DNA of 64,000 nt from Isoptericola dokdonensis DS-3 (lineage in GTDB: Bacteria; Actinomycetota; Actinomycetes; Actinomycetales; Cellulomonadaceae): assembly GCF_001636295.1 (NCBI RefSeq), contig NZ_CP014209.1, positions 2,170,001-2,234,000 on the forward strand, read 5' to 3'. The notes under the pieces are model-generated. The model was not told the origin of the DNA, did no database searches, and saw only the letters and a list, made by a program, of their open reading frames with translations. The position numbers and the translations under genes were made by a program. Each line of letters opens with the position of its first letter. Within the stretch, counting starts at the first letter, position 1. This document shows, piece after piece, positions 7,189-16,000 of the stretch.

Positions 7189-8640
7189 ATGGATGCCCTG
7201 CACGAGCAGACCGCTGTCGAGCTGCGCGACCGCCTGCGGGCGGGCGAGGTGACGCCGTCGGAGGTCACGGACCACTTCCTGGCGCGGATCGAACGCCGCA
7301 ACGCCGAGCTGGGGGCGTTCTCCCTGGTCACTCCGGACGCTGCCCGCGAGCGAGCGGCGTCGCTCGACGCGGCACCCCACGGCACGTTGTGGGGCCTGCC
7401 GAGCGGCGACAAGGACCTGTGGGCGCGCGCGGGGGTGCCGACGGGGTTCGGGTCGCGGGCGCTGGCGGGGTTCGTGCCGGAGGTGTCGGACGACGTGGTC
7501 GACGACCTCGACGACGCGGGCCTGGTGAGCCTGGGGCGGACGACGGCGCCGGAGCTGGGGTTCCCCGCGTACACGGAGCCGCTGGCGGGTCCGGTGGCGC
7601 GGAACCCGTGGGACACGTCGCGGGGTGCGGGCGGGTCGAGCGGTGGTGCGGCCGTCGCGGTGGCGGCGGGGCTGCTGCCGTTCGCGCCGGGGTCGGACGG
7701 CGGGGGTTCGGTGCGGATCCCGGCGGCGGCGTGCGGGGTCGTGGGCCTCAAGCCGTCGCGGGGGCTGCTGCCGTCGGGCTCGGGCCAGGAGGCTCCGGGT
7801 GGGCTGGTGGTGAACGGCCCGTTGGCGCGGACGACGGCGGACGCGGCGCTGCTGCTGGAAGGGATGATCCGGCGTCGCCCCGACGGCGCCGCCGCGCACC
7901 GTTTCACGCTGCGCGCCCCGGTGGCGCACGCCGGGGCGTACCTGGCGGCGGCACAGCGTGGTGAGGTCGCGGGCCGGGACGACGACGGCGGGCGGTTCCG
8001 CCTGGGCGTCACGACCTGGTCGGCGTGGGACGACTACTACGACATCACGGTCGGGCCGGAGGCCCGGGCCGCCCTGGACGCGGGCGTGCAGGCGCTGGCC
8101 GGGCTGGGGCACGGCGTCGAGGGACACACGTGGGACCCGGCGCCGGAGTACGGCGACGCGTTCCGCACCCTGTGGATGGCGGGTGCGTCGGCGGTGCCGG
8201 TCGACGACGACGCGACGCTGGACCGGATGGAGCCGTTGACGGCCTGGCTGGTGCGGCGCGGGCGGGAGGTCCCGGCGCGCGAGCTGGTGGCGGCGCTGCG
8301 CACGCTGGTGGCGTTCGAGCGGCGGCTCGTCGCGGGGTTCGGCGACCTGGACGCGGTGGTGACGCCGGCGCTGGCGATGACGCCGCGCCCGGTGGGCTGG
8401 TTCGACCCCGAGGACCCGGACCGCAACTTCGTCCAGCAGTGCCAGTACACGCCGTTCACGTCGTGGTTGAACGTCGCGGGTCTGCCGGCGATCACGGTGC
8501 CGGCGCACTGGACCGCCGACGGGCTGCCGATGGGGGTGCAGATCATCGGGCGTCCGGGCGGGGAGGCGGCGCTGCTGGCGATCGCCGCCCAGCTCGAGGA
8601 CGTGCTGCGCTGGCCGGAGAAGCACCCGCCCGTCTGGTAG
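7189..8640 (+). CDS. amidase (amidase-signature family)
   Basis: This 483-residue enzyme would hydrolyse a carboxylic amide to acid and ammonia in the cytosol. The Ser-cisSer-Lys triad is visible: K75 in SGDKDL, the cis-serine in GGSSGG (S150/S151) and nucleophile S174 in GSDGGGSVRIPA. The C-terminal LNVAGLPAITVPA and MGVQIIG segments are family hallmarks. There is no Tyr/Phe-rich GatA-specific context and no gatB/gatC neighbour, so it is not the tRNA amidotransferase. The substrate is unknown. It is probably transcribed alone, and its end is 25 bp from the convergent class V aminotransferase gene. Confidence 0.9.
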   Translation: MDALHEQTAVELRDRLRAGEVTPSEVTDHFLARIERRNAELGAFSLVTPDAARERAASLDAAPHGTLWGLPSGDKDLWARAGVPTGFGSRALAGFVPEVSDDVVDDLDDAGLVSLGRTTAPELGFPAYTEPLAGPVARNPWDTSRGAGGSSGGAAVAVAAGLLPFAPGSDGGGSVRIPAAACGVVGLKPSRGLLPSGSGQEAPGGLVVNGPLARTTADAALLLEGMIRRRPDGAAAHRFTLRAPVAHAGAYLAAAQRGEVAGRDDDGGRFRLGVTTWSAWDDYYDITVGPEARAALDAGVQALAGLGHGVEGHTWDPAPEYGDAFRTLWMAGASAVPVDDDATLDRMEPLTAWLVRRGREVPARELVAALRTLVAFERRLVAGFGDLDAVVTPALAMTPRPVGWFDPEDPDRNFVQQCQYTPFTSWLNVAGLPAITVPAHWTADGLPMGVQIIGRPGGEAALLAIAAQLEDVLRWPEKHPPVW

Positions 8641-8665
8641 CCGGTCGGCTTCGCCCCCCGGCAGG

Positions 8666-10093
8666 TCAGTCGGGCAGGCAGCCGACGGCGTCCTCGGCGC
8701 CCAGCGCGGCGGTCGCGAGCAGACCTTCCAGGCCGGAGCCCTCGGGCACGGGACGCGGGTCGTCCACCACGATCCACAGCCCGTCGACGACGTCGTAGCG
8801 CGCCTGCGGGCCGTCGGCGACGAGGGCCGCGACGGCGGCGACGAGCCGTTCGACCTCCTCGCCGGCGGTGCCGACGCCGACGGAGGCACGCACGGCGCCA
8901 CCGTCGAGGCCAAGCCGGGCGAGCAGCGGATGGGCGCAGAACCGGCCGTCGCGCACACCGATGCCGTGCTCGGCGGACAGGTAGGCGGCGACGAGGCCCG
9001 CGTCGCAGCCGGCGACGGTGAAGGTCACCACGCCGACGGTGTCGGCGGCGTCGGGCCACAGGTGCACGACGTCGACGCCGTCGATGGCGCCGAGCCCGGC
9101 GACGAGACGACGGCGCAGCGCGTCCTCGTGCTCGCGCAGCTCGTCGGGGTCGACCTCGGCGAGGGCCTGGCAGGCGGCCGCGAGCGAGACGGCGCCGAGC
9201 ACGTTGGGCGACCCGGCCTCGTGGCGGGCGGGGGCGTCGTGCCACTCGGTGGCGTCGGTGCGAACGCGGCGCACGGCGCCACCGCCCGCGAGGTAGGGGG
9301 TGCCGGTGTCGAGCCAGTCGCGGCGGCCGACCAGCGCGCCGCCGCCGAACGGCGCGTACGTCTTGTGCCCGGAGAACGCGACGTAGTCGACGCCCGTGGC
9401 CTCCAGCGAGAAGCGGCGGTGCGGCACGAGCTGGGCGCCGTCGAGGAGGAGGCGGGCGCCGTGGTCGTGCGCGGCGGCGACGAGCGCGGCGACGTCGAGC
9501 GCCTCGCCGGTGACGTTGGACGCCCCGGTGACGGAGAGCAGCGCGTACCCGCGGCCCGCTGCGGCCCCGGCGGCCAGCTCGTCGCGCAACGCCTGCACGG
9601 TGGCCGCGGCGGTGTCCCGCCCGGTGACGACGGTCGCGTCGGCCTCGCGCTGCCAGGGCAGGAAGTTCGCGTGGTGCTCCACGTCGAGGACGAGGACGCG
9701 GCCGGGCGTGCCGTCGGTGGCGGCGGGCACGCAGCCGGCGAGCAGGTTGAGCGCGTCGGTGGTGTTGCGCACGACGATCGTGACGTCGTCCTCGCGGGCG
9801 CCGACGAAGTCGCCGATGGTGCGTCGTGCCTGCTCGTAGAGGGCGGTGGAGACCTGCGAGAGGTATCCGGCGCCGCGGTGCACGGAGGCGTACAGCGGGA
9901 GGGTGGCGGCGACGCGGTCGGCGACGGCCTGCAGGGCCGGGGCGGAGGCCGCGACGTCGAGGTTCGCGTAGGGGACGCGGCGGCCGTCCACGAGCGGCGC
10001 GAGGGTGTCGTGCCCGGTGACGGGCAGGACGGGGGCGTGGTCGGCGACGGTGTCGACCTGCGTACAGGCGGGGGCCTCGGTGAGCGTGGTCAT
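8666..10093 (-). CDS. class V aminotransferase / cysteine-desulfurase-like PLP enzyme
   Basis: This 475-residue fold-type I PLP protein carries the Schiff-base lysine K244 in SGHKTYAPFGGG. It also has an aspartate/glutamine cofactor pair (LLLDGAQLVPHR) and the IVVRNTTDALNLL segment, as in NifS/CsdA-like enzymes. A desulfurase-type catalytic cysteine is plausible in RFCAHPLL but not proven. It starts at ATG 10093, because AGGAGGT ends six bases upstream. The 5' region carries a SAM-IV riboswitch, and the gene is divergent from rhodanese-metZ. Regulation by SAM therefore places it in sulfur or methionine metabolism. A cysteine-desulfurase role feeding sulfane sulfur to the rhodanese is inference. 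Confidence 0.82.
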   Translation of the reverse strand: MTTLTEAPACTQVDTVADHAPVLPVTGHDTLAPLVDGRRVPYANLDVAASAPALQAVADRVAATLPLYASVHRGAGYLSQVSTALYEQARRTIGDFVGAREDDVTIVVRNTTDALNLLAGCVPAATDGTPGRVLVLDVEHHANFLPWQREADATVVTGRDTAAATVQALRDELAAGAAAGRGYALLSVTGASNVTGEALDVAALVAAAHDHGARLLLDGAQLVPHRRFSLEATGVDYVAFSGHKTYAPFGGGALVGRRDWLDTGTPYLAGGGAVRRVRTDATEWHDAPARHEAGSPNVLGAVSLAAACQALAEVDPDELREHEDALRRRLVAGLGAIDGVDVVHLWPDAADTVGVVTFTVAGCDAGLVAAYLSAEHGIGVRDGRFCAHPLLARLGLDGGAVRASVGVGTAGEEVERLVAAVAALVADGPQARYDVVDGLWIVVDDPRPVPEGSGLEGLLATAALGAEDAVGCLPD

Positions 10094-10099
10094 GGCGGT

Positions 10100-10130
10100 A
10101 CCTCCTGTGGTCCGGGGAGGTGCCTCCCCG
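10100..10130 (-). promoter_or_regulatory. ribosome-binding site and candidate SAM-IV expression platform
   Basis: On the minus strand the Shine-Dalgarno AGGAGGT (10106-10100) can pair with ACCTCC (10121-10116). That same ACCTCC can instead join the hairpin CGGGGAGG/CCTCCCCG (10130-10123 with 10120-10113). The two pairings are mutually exclusive, the layout of a translational switch. The direction of switching is inferred. Confidence 0.5.
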
Positions 10131-10157
10131 CGCTTGCCCGACGCCGGTCGACGTCGT

Positions 10158-10243
10158 GCCTGGTCGTCACCCGGGGCACCCCGCCGCGAGGGGAGGGTTG
10201 CCGGCCAGCGAGCCGGGGCTTCGCGCTGGCGCTCATGACCTGG
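10158..10243 (-). ncRNA. SAM-IV riboswitch
   Basis: Read on the minus strand, the leader matches the SAM-IV consensus as I know it from actinomycetes. GGTCATGAG is followed by the GCCAGC/GCTGGC stem around AAGCCCCGGC, then CCGGCAACCC, a short hairpin, GGGGTGCCCCGGGTGA and the closing GACC. SAM-IV aptamers bind S-adenosylmethionine and lower expression of methionine and sulfur genes. It lies 65 bases upstream of the class V aminotransferase start, with its own promoter just behind it. A covariance search for the SAM-IV family would settle it. Confidence 0.85.
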
Positions 10244-10248
10244 CATCC

Positions 10249-10277
10249 ATGCTGCGGCGCCACCTTGCCGTCGTCAA
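10249..10277 (-). promoter_or_regulatory. promoter of the SAM-IV-controlled transcript
   Basis: On the minus strand TTGACG (10277-10272) and CAGCAT (10254-10249) are separated by 17 bases. They would start transcription about seven bases on, at the 5' edge of the SAM-IV aptamer. Confidence 0.5.
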
Positions 10278-10282
10278 GCCTT

Positions 10283-10347
10283 GGGACGGGTGTCTCACGA
10301 TGCGGGCGATGAGCGCCCGCATGCTCGCTCTGCGAGACACCCGTCCC
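10283..10347. repeat. large nested inverted repeat between two divergent riboswitch promoters
   Basis: GGGACGGGTGTCTC (10283-10296) and GAGACACCCGTCCC (10334-10347) are perfect 14-bp complements. Nested inside, ATGCGGGC (10300-10307) pairs with GCCCGCAT (10315-10322). The element lies between the two SAM-controlled promoters. It could insulate them, bind a regulator or form a cruciform. No transposase or target duplication is seen. Confidence 0.75.
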
Positions 10348-10367
10348 GCAGAGCGGGACCGCTGTCG

Positions 10368-10373
10368 TACGAT
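10368..10373 (+). promoter_or_regulatory. -10 element of the rhodanese-metZ promoter
   Basis: TACGAT would place the transcription start about eight bases downstream, at the first base of the SAM-I/IV aptamer. No good -35 hexamer is visible, because that position falls at the end of the nested inverted repeat. Confidence 0.5.
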
Positions 10374-10380
10374 CGCCGTG

Positions 10381-10509
10381 ACCATCCCGAGCGGCCGAGT
10401 GACGTGGCACGACGACGCCGCAGCAACCCCGCGGGACCGGGCACCGCCGTCGACGCGACGCGAGGCCGGGGACCGGGCGCGGGTGCTACCGCCACGACCG
10501 ATGGAGGAG
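10381..10509 (+). ncRNA. SAM riboswitch, SAM-I/IV variant type
   Basis: The pairing scheme can be traced by hand. P1 is CCATC (10382-10386) with GATGG (10500-10504). P2 is GCGGC (10391-10395) with GCCGC (10417-10421). A pseudoknot pairs CGTGGC (10403-10408) with GCCACG (10491-10496). P3 is CCCGCG (10428-10433) with CGCGGG (10478-10483). The conserved segments GCCGAGTGAC, CGACGCCGCAGCAACC and GGTGCTACCGCCA match the actinobacterial SAM-I/IV variant. The Shine-Dalgarno GGAGGAG (10503-10509) overlaps the 3' strand of P1. SAM binding that stabilises P1 would therefore hide it and repress translation of rhodanese-metZ. Confidence 0.88.
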
Positions 10510-10515
10510 TGCGCG

Positions 10516-10962
10516 ATGACCGCGACCGTGCAGGCTCGGCCCGCCGAGGGCTACGCCGGAGACATCACCCCGCAGCAGGCGTGGGACCTGCTCGCCGGAT
10601 CCCCCGACGCCGTGCTCGTCGACGTCCGCACCGAGGGCGAGTGGCGCCTGATCGGCGTGCCCGACGTCGCGGAGCTCGGCAAGCAGGTCGTCCTCACCCA
10701 GTGGGTCACGGCCGACGGCCGCCCCAACCCGGGCTTCCTCACCGAGCTCGCGGCCGCGGGGGTCGCGGGTGACGGCCCCGTCGTGTTCCTGTGTCGGTCC
10801 GGCCAGCGCTCCATCGGCGCGGCCCGCCTGGCGACGTCGGCCGGGATCGCGCCGTCGTACAACGTGCTCGAGGGCTTCGAGGGCGCGCCGGGTCTGGACG
10901 GCCTGCGCACCCGCGAGGGCTGGAAGGTCGCCGGCCTGCCCACCACGGAGTACCGGCCGTGA
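10516..10962 (+). CDS. rhodanese-like sulfurtransferase
   Basis: This single-domain rhodanese of 148 residues has persulfide cysteine C93 in the active-site loop LCRSGQRS. The entry motif VLVDVRTEGEWRLIGVPD is typical of the family. It probably carries sulfane sulfur in the cytosol. The ATG at 10516 follows a Shine-Dalgarno that is part of the riboswitch P1 stem. Its TGA overlaps the GTG start of metZ by four bases. The rhodanese-metZ pair is also found side by side in mycobacteria, which suggests that the rhodanese supplies or handles reduced sulfur for MetZ. SAM-dependent repression is expected from the leader. Confidence 0.9.
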   Translation: MTATVQARPAEGYAGDITPQQAWDLLAGSPDAVLVDVRTEGEWRLIGVPDVAELGKQVVLTQWVTADGRPNPGFLTELAAAGVAGDGPVVFLCRSGQRSIGAARLATSAGIAPSYNVLEGFEGAPGLDGLRTREGWKVAGLPTTEYRP

Positions 10963-12230
10963 CCCGCGTCGAGATCCCCACCGGACCGGGCGCGAACCCC
11001 GAGCTCGTCGGCGGGTCCGGTCGCGGCCCGCTGCCCGACACCGTGCGCCCCGCCACCCTGGCCGTGCGCGGCGGGCACCGCCGCTCCGACTTCAACGAGA
11101 CCTCCGAGGGCCTGTTCCTCACGCAGGGCTACGTCTACGACTCGGCGGCCGACGCCGAGGCCGCGTTCAGCGGCGACCACTCGCGGTTCGTGTACTCCCG
11201 CTACGGCAACCCCACGGTCCGCACGTTCGAGGAGCGGCTGCGGCTCGTCGAGGGCGCCGAGGCCTGCTACGCGACGGCGTCCGGCATGTCCGCGGTGTTC
11301 ACCACGCTCGCCGCGCTGGTCTCGGCCGGGTCGCGCATCGTCTCGGCCCGCGCGCTGTTCGGCTCCACCAACGTCATCTACTCCGAGATCCTCGCCAAGT
11401 GGGGCGTGCAGGTCGACCTCGTGGACGGGCACGTCGAGTCCCAGTGGGAGGAGGCGCTCTCCACCCCCGCCGACGTCGTGTTCTTCGAGACGCCGTCGAA
11501 CCCCATGCAGGACCTCGTGGACATGCGGCGCGTGTGCGACCTCGCGCACGCCGCCGGTGCCGTCGTCGTCGTCGACAACGTGTTCGCCACCCCGATCCTG
11601 CAGAGGCCGCTGGAGTTCGGCGCCGACGTCGTCGTGTACTCCGCGACCAAGCACATCGACGGTCAGGGGCGGGTGCTCGGCGGCGCGATCCTCGGCTCGC
11701 AGGAGTTCCTCGGCGGCCCGGTCGAGACCTTCCTGCGGCACACCGGGCCGTCGCTCAGCCCGTTCAACGCGTGGGTGCTGCTCAAGGGCCTGGAGACGCT
11801 CGACGTGCGGGTGCGGGCCCAGAACGCCGCCGCGCTGCAGGTCGCCGAGGCCCTCGACGGCCTCGACGGCGTCACCGGCGTCCGCTACCCGTTCCTGGCC
11901 TCGCACCCGCAGCACGAGCTCGCGAAGGCCCAGCAGTCCGGCGGCGGCACCGTCGTCACGTTCGACCTCGACGTCCCCGAGGGCACCACGCCCGAGGCCG
12001 CGAAGAAGCACGCCTTCGCGTTCCTCGACGCCTTGCGGATCGTCGACATCTCCAACAACCTCGGCGACGCCAAGTCGCTGATCACGCACCCGGCGACGAC
12101 GACGCACCGCAAGCTCGGCGCCCAGGGCCGCGCCGCGGTCGGGATCAACGAGACCACCGTGCGGCTGTCCGTCGGCCTGGAGGACCCGCTGGACCTCATC
12201 GAGGACGTCACGCAGGCGCTGCGCGGCTGA
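10959..12230 (+). CDS. metZ: O-succinylhomoserine sulfhydrylase
   Basis: This 423-residue Cys/Met-metabolism PLP enzyme makes homocysteine directly from O-succinyl- or O-acetyl-homoserine and sulfide. The Schiff-base lysine is K231 in YSATKHIDGQGR. Other family signatures are SRYGNPTV, ATASGMSAVF and ETPSNP. NETTVRLSVGLED and LITHPATTTH at the C-terminus are typical of the MetZ branch. The GTG start at 10959 overlaps the rhodanese stop, giving tight coupling behind one SAM riboswitch. A perfect hairpin follows the stop. The acyl group of the preferred substrate cannot be read from the sequence. Confidence 0.93.
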   Translation: MTRVEIPTGPGANPELVGGSGRGPLPDTVRPATLAVRGGHRRSDFNETSEGLFLTQGYVYDSAADAEAAFSGDHSRFVYSRYGNPTVRTFEERLRLVEGAEACYATASGMSAVFTTLAALVSAGSRIVSARALFGSTNVIYSEILAKWGVQVDLVDGHVESQWEEALSTPADVVFFETPSNPMQDLVDMRRVCDLAHAAGAVVVVDNVFATPILQRPLEFGADVVVYSATKHIDGQGRVLGGAILGSQEFLGGPVETFLRHTGPSLSPFNAWVLLKGLETLDVRVRAQNAAALQVAEALDGLDGVTGVRYPFLASHPQHELAKAQQSGGGTVVTFDLDVPEGTTPEAAKKHAFAFLDALRIVDISNNLGDAKSLITHPATTTHRKLGAQGRAAVGINETTVRLSVGLEDPLDLIEDVTQALRG

Positions 12231-12246
12231 CCTTCCCCCGCCCCCG

Positions 12247-12275
12247 CCGAGCATGCGCCGGCAGCGCATGCTCGG
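12247..12275 (+). terminator. hairpin terminator after metZ
   Basis: A 12-bp perfect stem, CCGAGCATGCGC (12247-12258) with GCGCATGCTCGG (12264-12275), and a 5-base loop start 17 bp after the metZ stop. There is no U-tract, as is usual in high-GC actinobacteria. Confidence 0.65.
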
Positions 12276-12333
12276 CCGTCGACCGGGCATGGTCGCCGTC
12301 CGAAAGTGCTGGTCGTGCCCGGGCCGCCGGTCC

Positions 12334-12339
12334 TACCGT
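12334..12339 (+). promoter_or_regulatory. -10 element of a leaderless promoter
   Basis: TACCGT lies six bases before the ATG at 12346, and no ribosome-binding site is visible. Confidence 0.5.
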
Positions 12340-12345
12340 CGGACG

Positions 12346-13059
12346 ATGACCACGTACGTCCGTCCGCCGCTGCCCCGCGAGGTCTTCCTCGACGACGCCG
12401 GTCGCCCCTTCACGTACGGCGATCGATGGGGTGACGACGGCCCGCCGGAGGACGCCTACTCCGTCGTCACCCATCCGGAGCGTTTCGCTGCTCTGCACCC
12501 GGTCGCGGACACGCTGCTCGTCCACCTGGCGGCGACCTACGCGGGCGACGTCGCCGAGCTCTCCCCGGCCGACCTGACGACGCACACCCCGGCCGCCCCC
12601 GCTCACCCGGCCCTGGCGGGCTGGGGGGACGTCGAGCGCCTGCTCCGCGTCGTCGTCCTGCGGCCGCACCGTGCCGGCGCCGCCCCGATCTCGATCGCGT
12701 GGACCGACTACCCCGGCGTCGAGGTGCGAGCCGGCGCGCTCGTCCGCAGGTCCTTCCCGTCCTGCGGGTGCGACGCCTGCGACGACTCGGTCGAGTCGAT
12801 GGCGGACGACCTGGAGGCGCTGGTGCTCGGGGTCGCGGCAGGTCGTGCGCGCGAGTGGGTACGGTCCGCAGGCCCGTTGTCCTGCTGGGTGGGCTTCAGC
12901 ACCGACCACGACGACGGCGAGTGGGAGTCGGGTGAGACGCGGCACGACCGCCGGGATCCACAGGTCCGCGCAGCCAGGGCACTGCTGCGGAGCCTGCCGC
13001 ACGGCCGCTGGCAGCCCTGGACCGCCGTCGGGGACGCGGCTGTCGGCGGCCACCTCTAG
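12346..13059 (+). CDS. conserved actinobacterial protein of unknown function (possibly DUF6226-like)
   Basis: I cannot assign a function. The 237-residue product is soluble and acidic and has no signal peptide. Two cysteines in SCGCDACDDS near residue 141 could bind a metal, and the segment around FSTDHDDGEWESGE is strongly acidic. The N-terminus TTYVRPPLPREVFLD recalls a family of uncharacterised actinobacterial proteins. The name DUF6226 is a recollection, not a search result. The ATG at 12346 is supported by a -10-like TACCGT at leaderless spacing. It is followed 9 bp later by the recC start but has its own promoter-like element, so a recombination role is not implied. Confidence 0.7.
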   Translation: MTTYVRPPLPREVFLDDAGRPFTYGDRWGDDGPPEDAYSVVTHPERFAALHPVADTLLVHLAATYAGDVAELSPADLTTHTPAAPAHPALAGWGDVERLLRVVVLRPHRAGAAPISIAWTDYPGVEVRAGALVRRSFPSCGCDACDDSVESMADDLEALVLGVAAGRAREWVRSAGPLSCWVGFSTDHDDGEWESGETRHDRRDPQVRAARALLRSLPHGRWQPWTAVGDAAVGGHL

Positions 13060-13062
13060 CCT
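13057..13062 (+). promoter_or_regulatory. -10 element of the leaderless recCBD promoter
   Basis: TAGCCT lies six bases before the GTG at 13069. It overlaps the stop codon of the preceding gene. Confidence 0.45.
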
Positions 13063-13068
13063 GTCCAC

Positions 13069-16000
13069 GTGCTGCACATCCACCGGTCCGAGCGCGCCGA
13101 CGCGCTGGTCGCGCCCCTGGCCGGGGTGCTGGCGACCCCGCCGGACGACCCGTTCACGCCGGACGTCGTGGCGGTGCCGACGCGCGGCGTGGAGCGGTGG
13201 CTGGCGCAGCGGCTGTCGCACCTCCTGGGCGACGGCGGCACGGGGGCCGGGGTGTGCGCGAACGTCGACTTCGGGTCGCCCACGCGGCTGGTCGCGTCGG
13301 CCGTCGCCGCGGTGACGGGCGTCGAGCCGGACGACGACCCGTGGCGCCGCGAGCGCCTGGTGTGGCCGGTGCTGCAGGTGGTCGACGCCTCCCTGGACGA
13401 GCCGTGGGCTGCGCCGCTGGCGCGGTACGTGGGTGGGCCGGACGACGTGGTGCGGCGGTCGCGGCGGCTCGCGCTGGCCCAGCGCGCGGCCGACCTGTTC
13501 ACCGCCTACTCCCGGCAGCGGCCGTCGCTGCCGGTGGCGTGGCGGGACGGGGACCTGACGGACGGCGCGGGCGCTCCGGTGCCCCCGGACCTGGCGTGGC
13601 AGCCGGAGCTGTGGCGGCGGGTCCGCGACCTGCTGGCCGCGCCGAGCCCGGCGGAGGTGATCACGGACGCCGTCGCCGTGCTGGAGCGCGACCCCGGCGT
13701 CGTCGACCTGCCGGCGCGGCTGTCGGTGTTCGGCCCGACCCGGCTGCCCCAGGACGAGCTGCGGGTGCTGCGGGCGCTGGCCCGGCACCGCGACGTCCAT
13801 CTGTGGCTCCCGCACCCGTCGCCCGCGCTGTGGAACGAGGTCTCCGCGCTCCCGGCGCGGCCGGGGGACGCGCGACGGTCCGGCCTCCCGGCCGTCGCCC
13901 TCCACCCGCTGCTCACGTCGACCGCCCGGGACTCCGTGGAGATGCAGCTGCGCCTGACCGGCGCGTTCGACGCCGACGAGGCCGACGTCGTCGAGACGCA
14001 CCACCCGGCCCCCGCTCCCCCGGCCACGCTGCTGGGCGCGCTGCAGACGTCGTTGCGCACCGACACCCCGGACGCGGCCGACCGTGCGGTGCTCGACCCG
14101 CGCGACCGCAGCGTGCAGGTCCATGCCTGTCACGGCCGGTCGCGGCAGGTGGAGGTGCTGCGGGAGGCGCTGGTGGGTCTCTTCGCCGCCGACCCGACGC
14201 TGGAGCCGCGTGACGTCGTCGTGCTGTGCCCGGACGTCGAGGCGTTCGCGCCGCTGATCACCGCCACGTTCGGCGCGGTGCCCGACACCGCGGTCGCGGT
14301 GCACCCGGGCCAGCGCCTGCGGGTGAGCCTCGCGGACCGCGGGGCGGGCGCGACCAACCCGGTCCTCGGTGTGCTGTCGACGCTGCTGCGCCTGGCCGAC
14401 GGCCGGGTGACGGCGTCCGAGGTGCTGGACCTCGCGGCCTCTCCGCCGGTGCGGCGACGGTTCCGGCTCACCGACGACGACCTCGACCGCTGGCGCGGCT
14501 GGGCCGTCGAGGTGGGCGTGCGCTGGGGCGAGGACGGCACGCGGCGCGAGCGGTTCGGCATCGACCCGCGCGTGCGGCAGGGCACGTGGGACGCGGCGCT
14601 GGACCGCGTGCTGCTGGGCGTGGCGATGGCGGAGGAGGACGCGCGGTTCGTCGGGCCGGCGCTGCCGCTGGACGACGTCGGGTCGACGGACGTCGAGACG
14701 GCGGGGCGGTTCGCCGAGCTCGTCGCGCGGCTCTCGGAGCTCCTGGCGGAGCTGGCCGGGGTACGCCCGCTCGGCGACTGGCTGGACACCCTGGACCGTG
14801 CGGTGACGCTGCTGACCGACCCGGCCCCGGACGACGCGTGGCAGACGGTACAGGCGCGGCGGGTGCTCGTCGGCGTGCGCACGGCCGGCGAGACCCACGC
14901 GGGGTCGCGGCTCGCGCTGGAGGACGTCCGCGCGGTGCTCGCCGACCGGCTCGCGGGCCGGCCCACCCGCTCGGGGTTCCGCACGGGCGCGCTCACGGTG
15001 TGCTCGCTGGAACCGATGCGGGCGGTCCCGCACCGGGTGGTGTGCCTGCTCGGCATGGACGACGCGGTGTTCCCGCGCTCCGCCTCCCCCGACGGCGACG
15101 ACCTGCTCGCCCGCGACGCGTGCGTCGGCGAGCGGGACCGCCGCACCGAGGACCGCCAGATCTTCCTCGACGCCCTGGGCGCCGCCACCGAGCACCTCGT
15201 CGTGCTGCACACGGGCGCGGACGAGCGCACGGGCGCGGCCCGGCCGCCCGCCGTCCCGGTGGCGGAGCTGCTCGACGCCCTCGACCGGCTCGCCGTCACC
15301 GCGGACGGCGGGGCGGCGCGCGAGCAGGTCGTGGTGCGGCACCCCCTGCAGGCCGTGGGCGAGCCGAACTTCGTGCCCGGCGCACTGGGCACGCGCGGGC
15401 CGTTCAGCCACGACCCCGCCGCGCTCGCGGGCGCGGTGGCCGGCCGCGCCGACCGGGCGACGCCGGGCCTGCTCGTCACCGAGCCGCTGCCCGTGGCGCC
15501 GCCGGGCGGGGACGAGGTCGACCTCGACGACCTCGTGGCCGTCCTGGAGCACCCCGCGCGCTGGTTCGTCACGAAGAGCCTGGGCGTCCGGCTGACGCAG
15601 GACGCCGACGAGGTGGACGACCGGCTCCCCCTCGCGGCCGACCCGCTCGTCGGGTGGGGCGCCGGCGACCGGATCCTCACCGCCACCCTGGCGGGTGCCG
15701 ACCCGCAGCAGGTGTTCCAGGCGGAGTGGCGGCGCGGCCAGCTCCCGCCGCGACGTCTCGGCCACGCTGCCCTGTCGAACGTGATGGAGCGGGTGCAGCC
15801 GGTGCACGCCACGGCCTCGAACGCGATGTCCACGGGCGAGCCGCGCGCGGTGGACCTCTCGGTGACGCTGCCGTCCGGCGCCACGGTGGTCGGGACCGTG
15901 CCCGGCGTGCACGGCGAGCGGGTGGTGCGCGCCGAGTACTCGAAGCTCGCGCCGAAGCACCGGCTGCGTTCCTGGGTGCAGGTGCTCGCGCTGGCCGCCG

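Noticed and set aside
7189..8640. gatA (glutamyl-tRNA amidotransferase subunit A)
   Set aside because: It has the amidase signature, but no gatB or gatC neighbour, and the GatA-specific regions are not visible.
10283..10347. Terminal inverted repeat or miniature transposable element
   Set aside because: No transposase, no flanking target duplication and a central loop too short for an element. It is kept only as an inverted repeat of unknown role.
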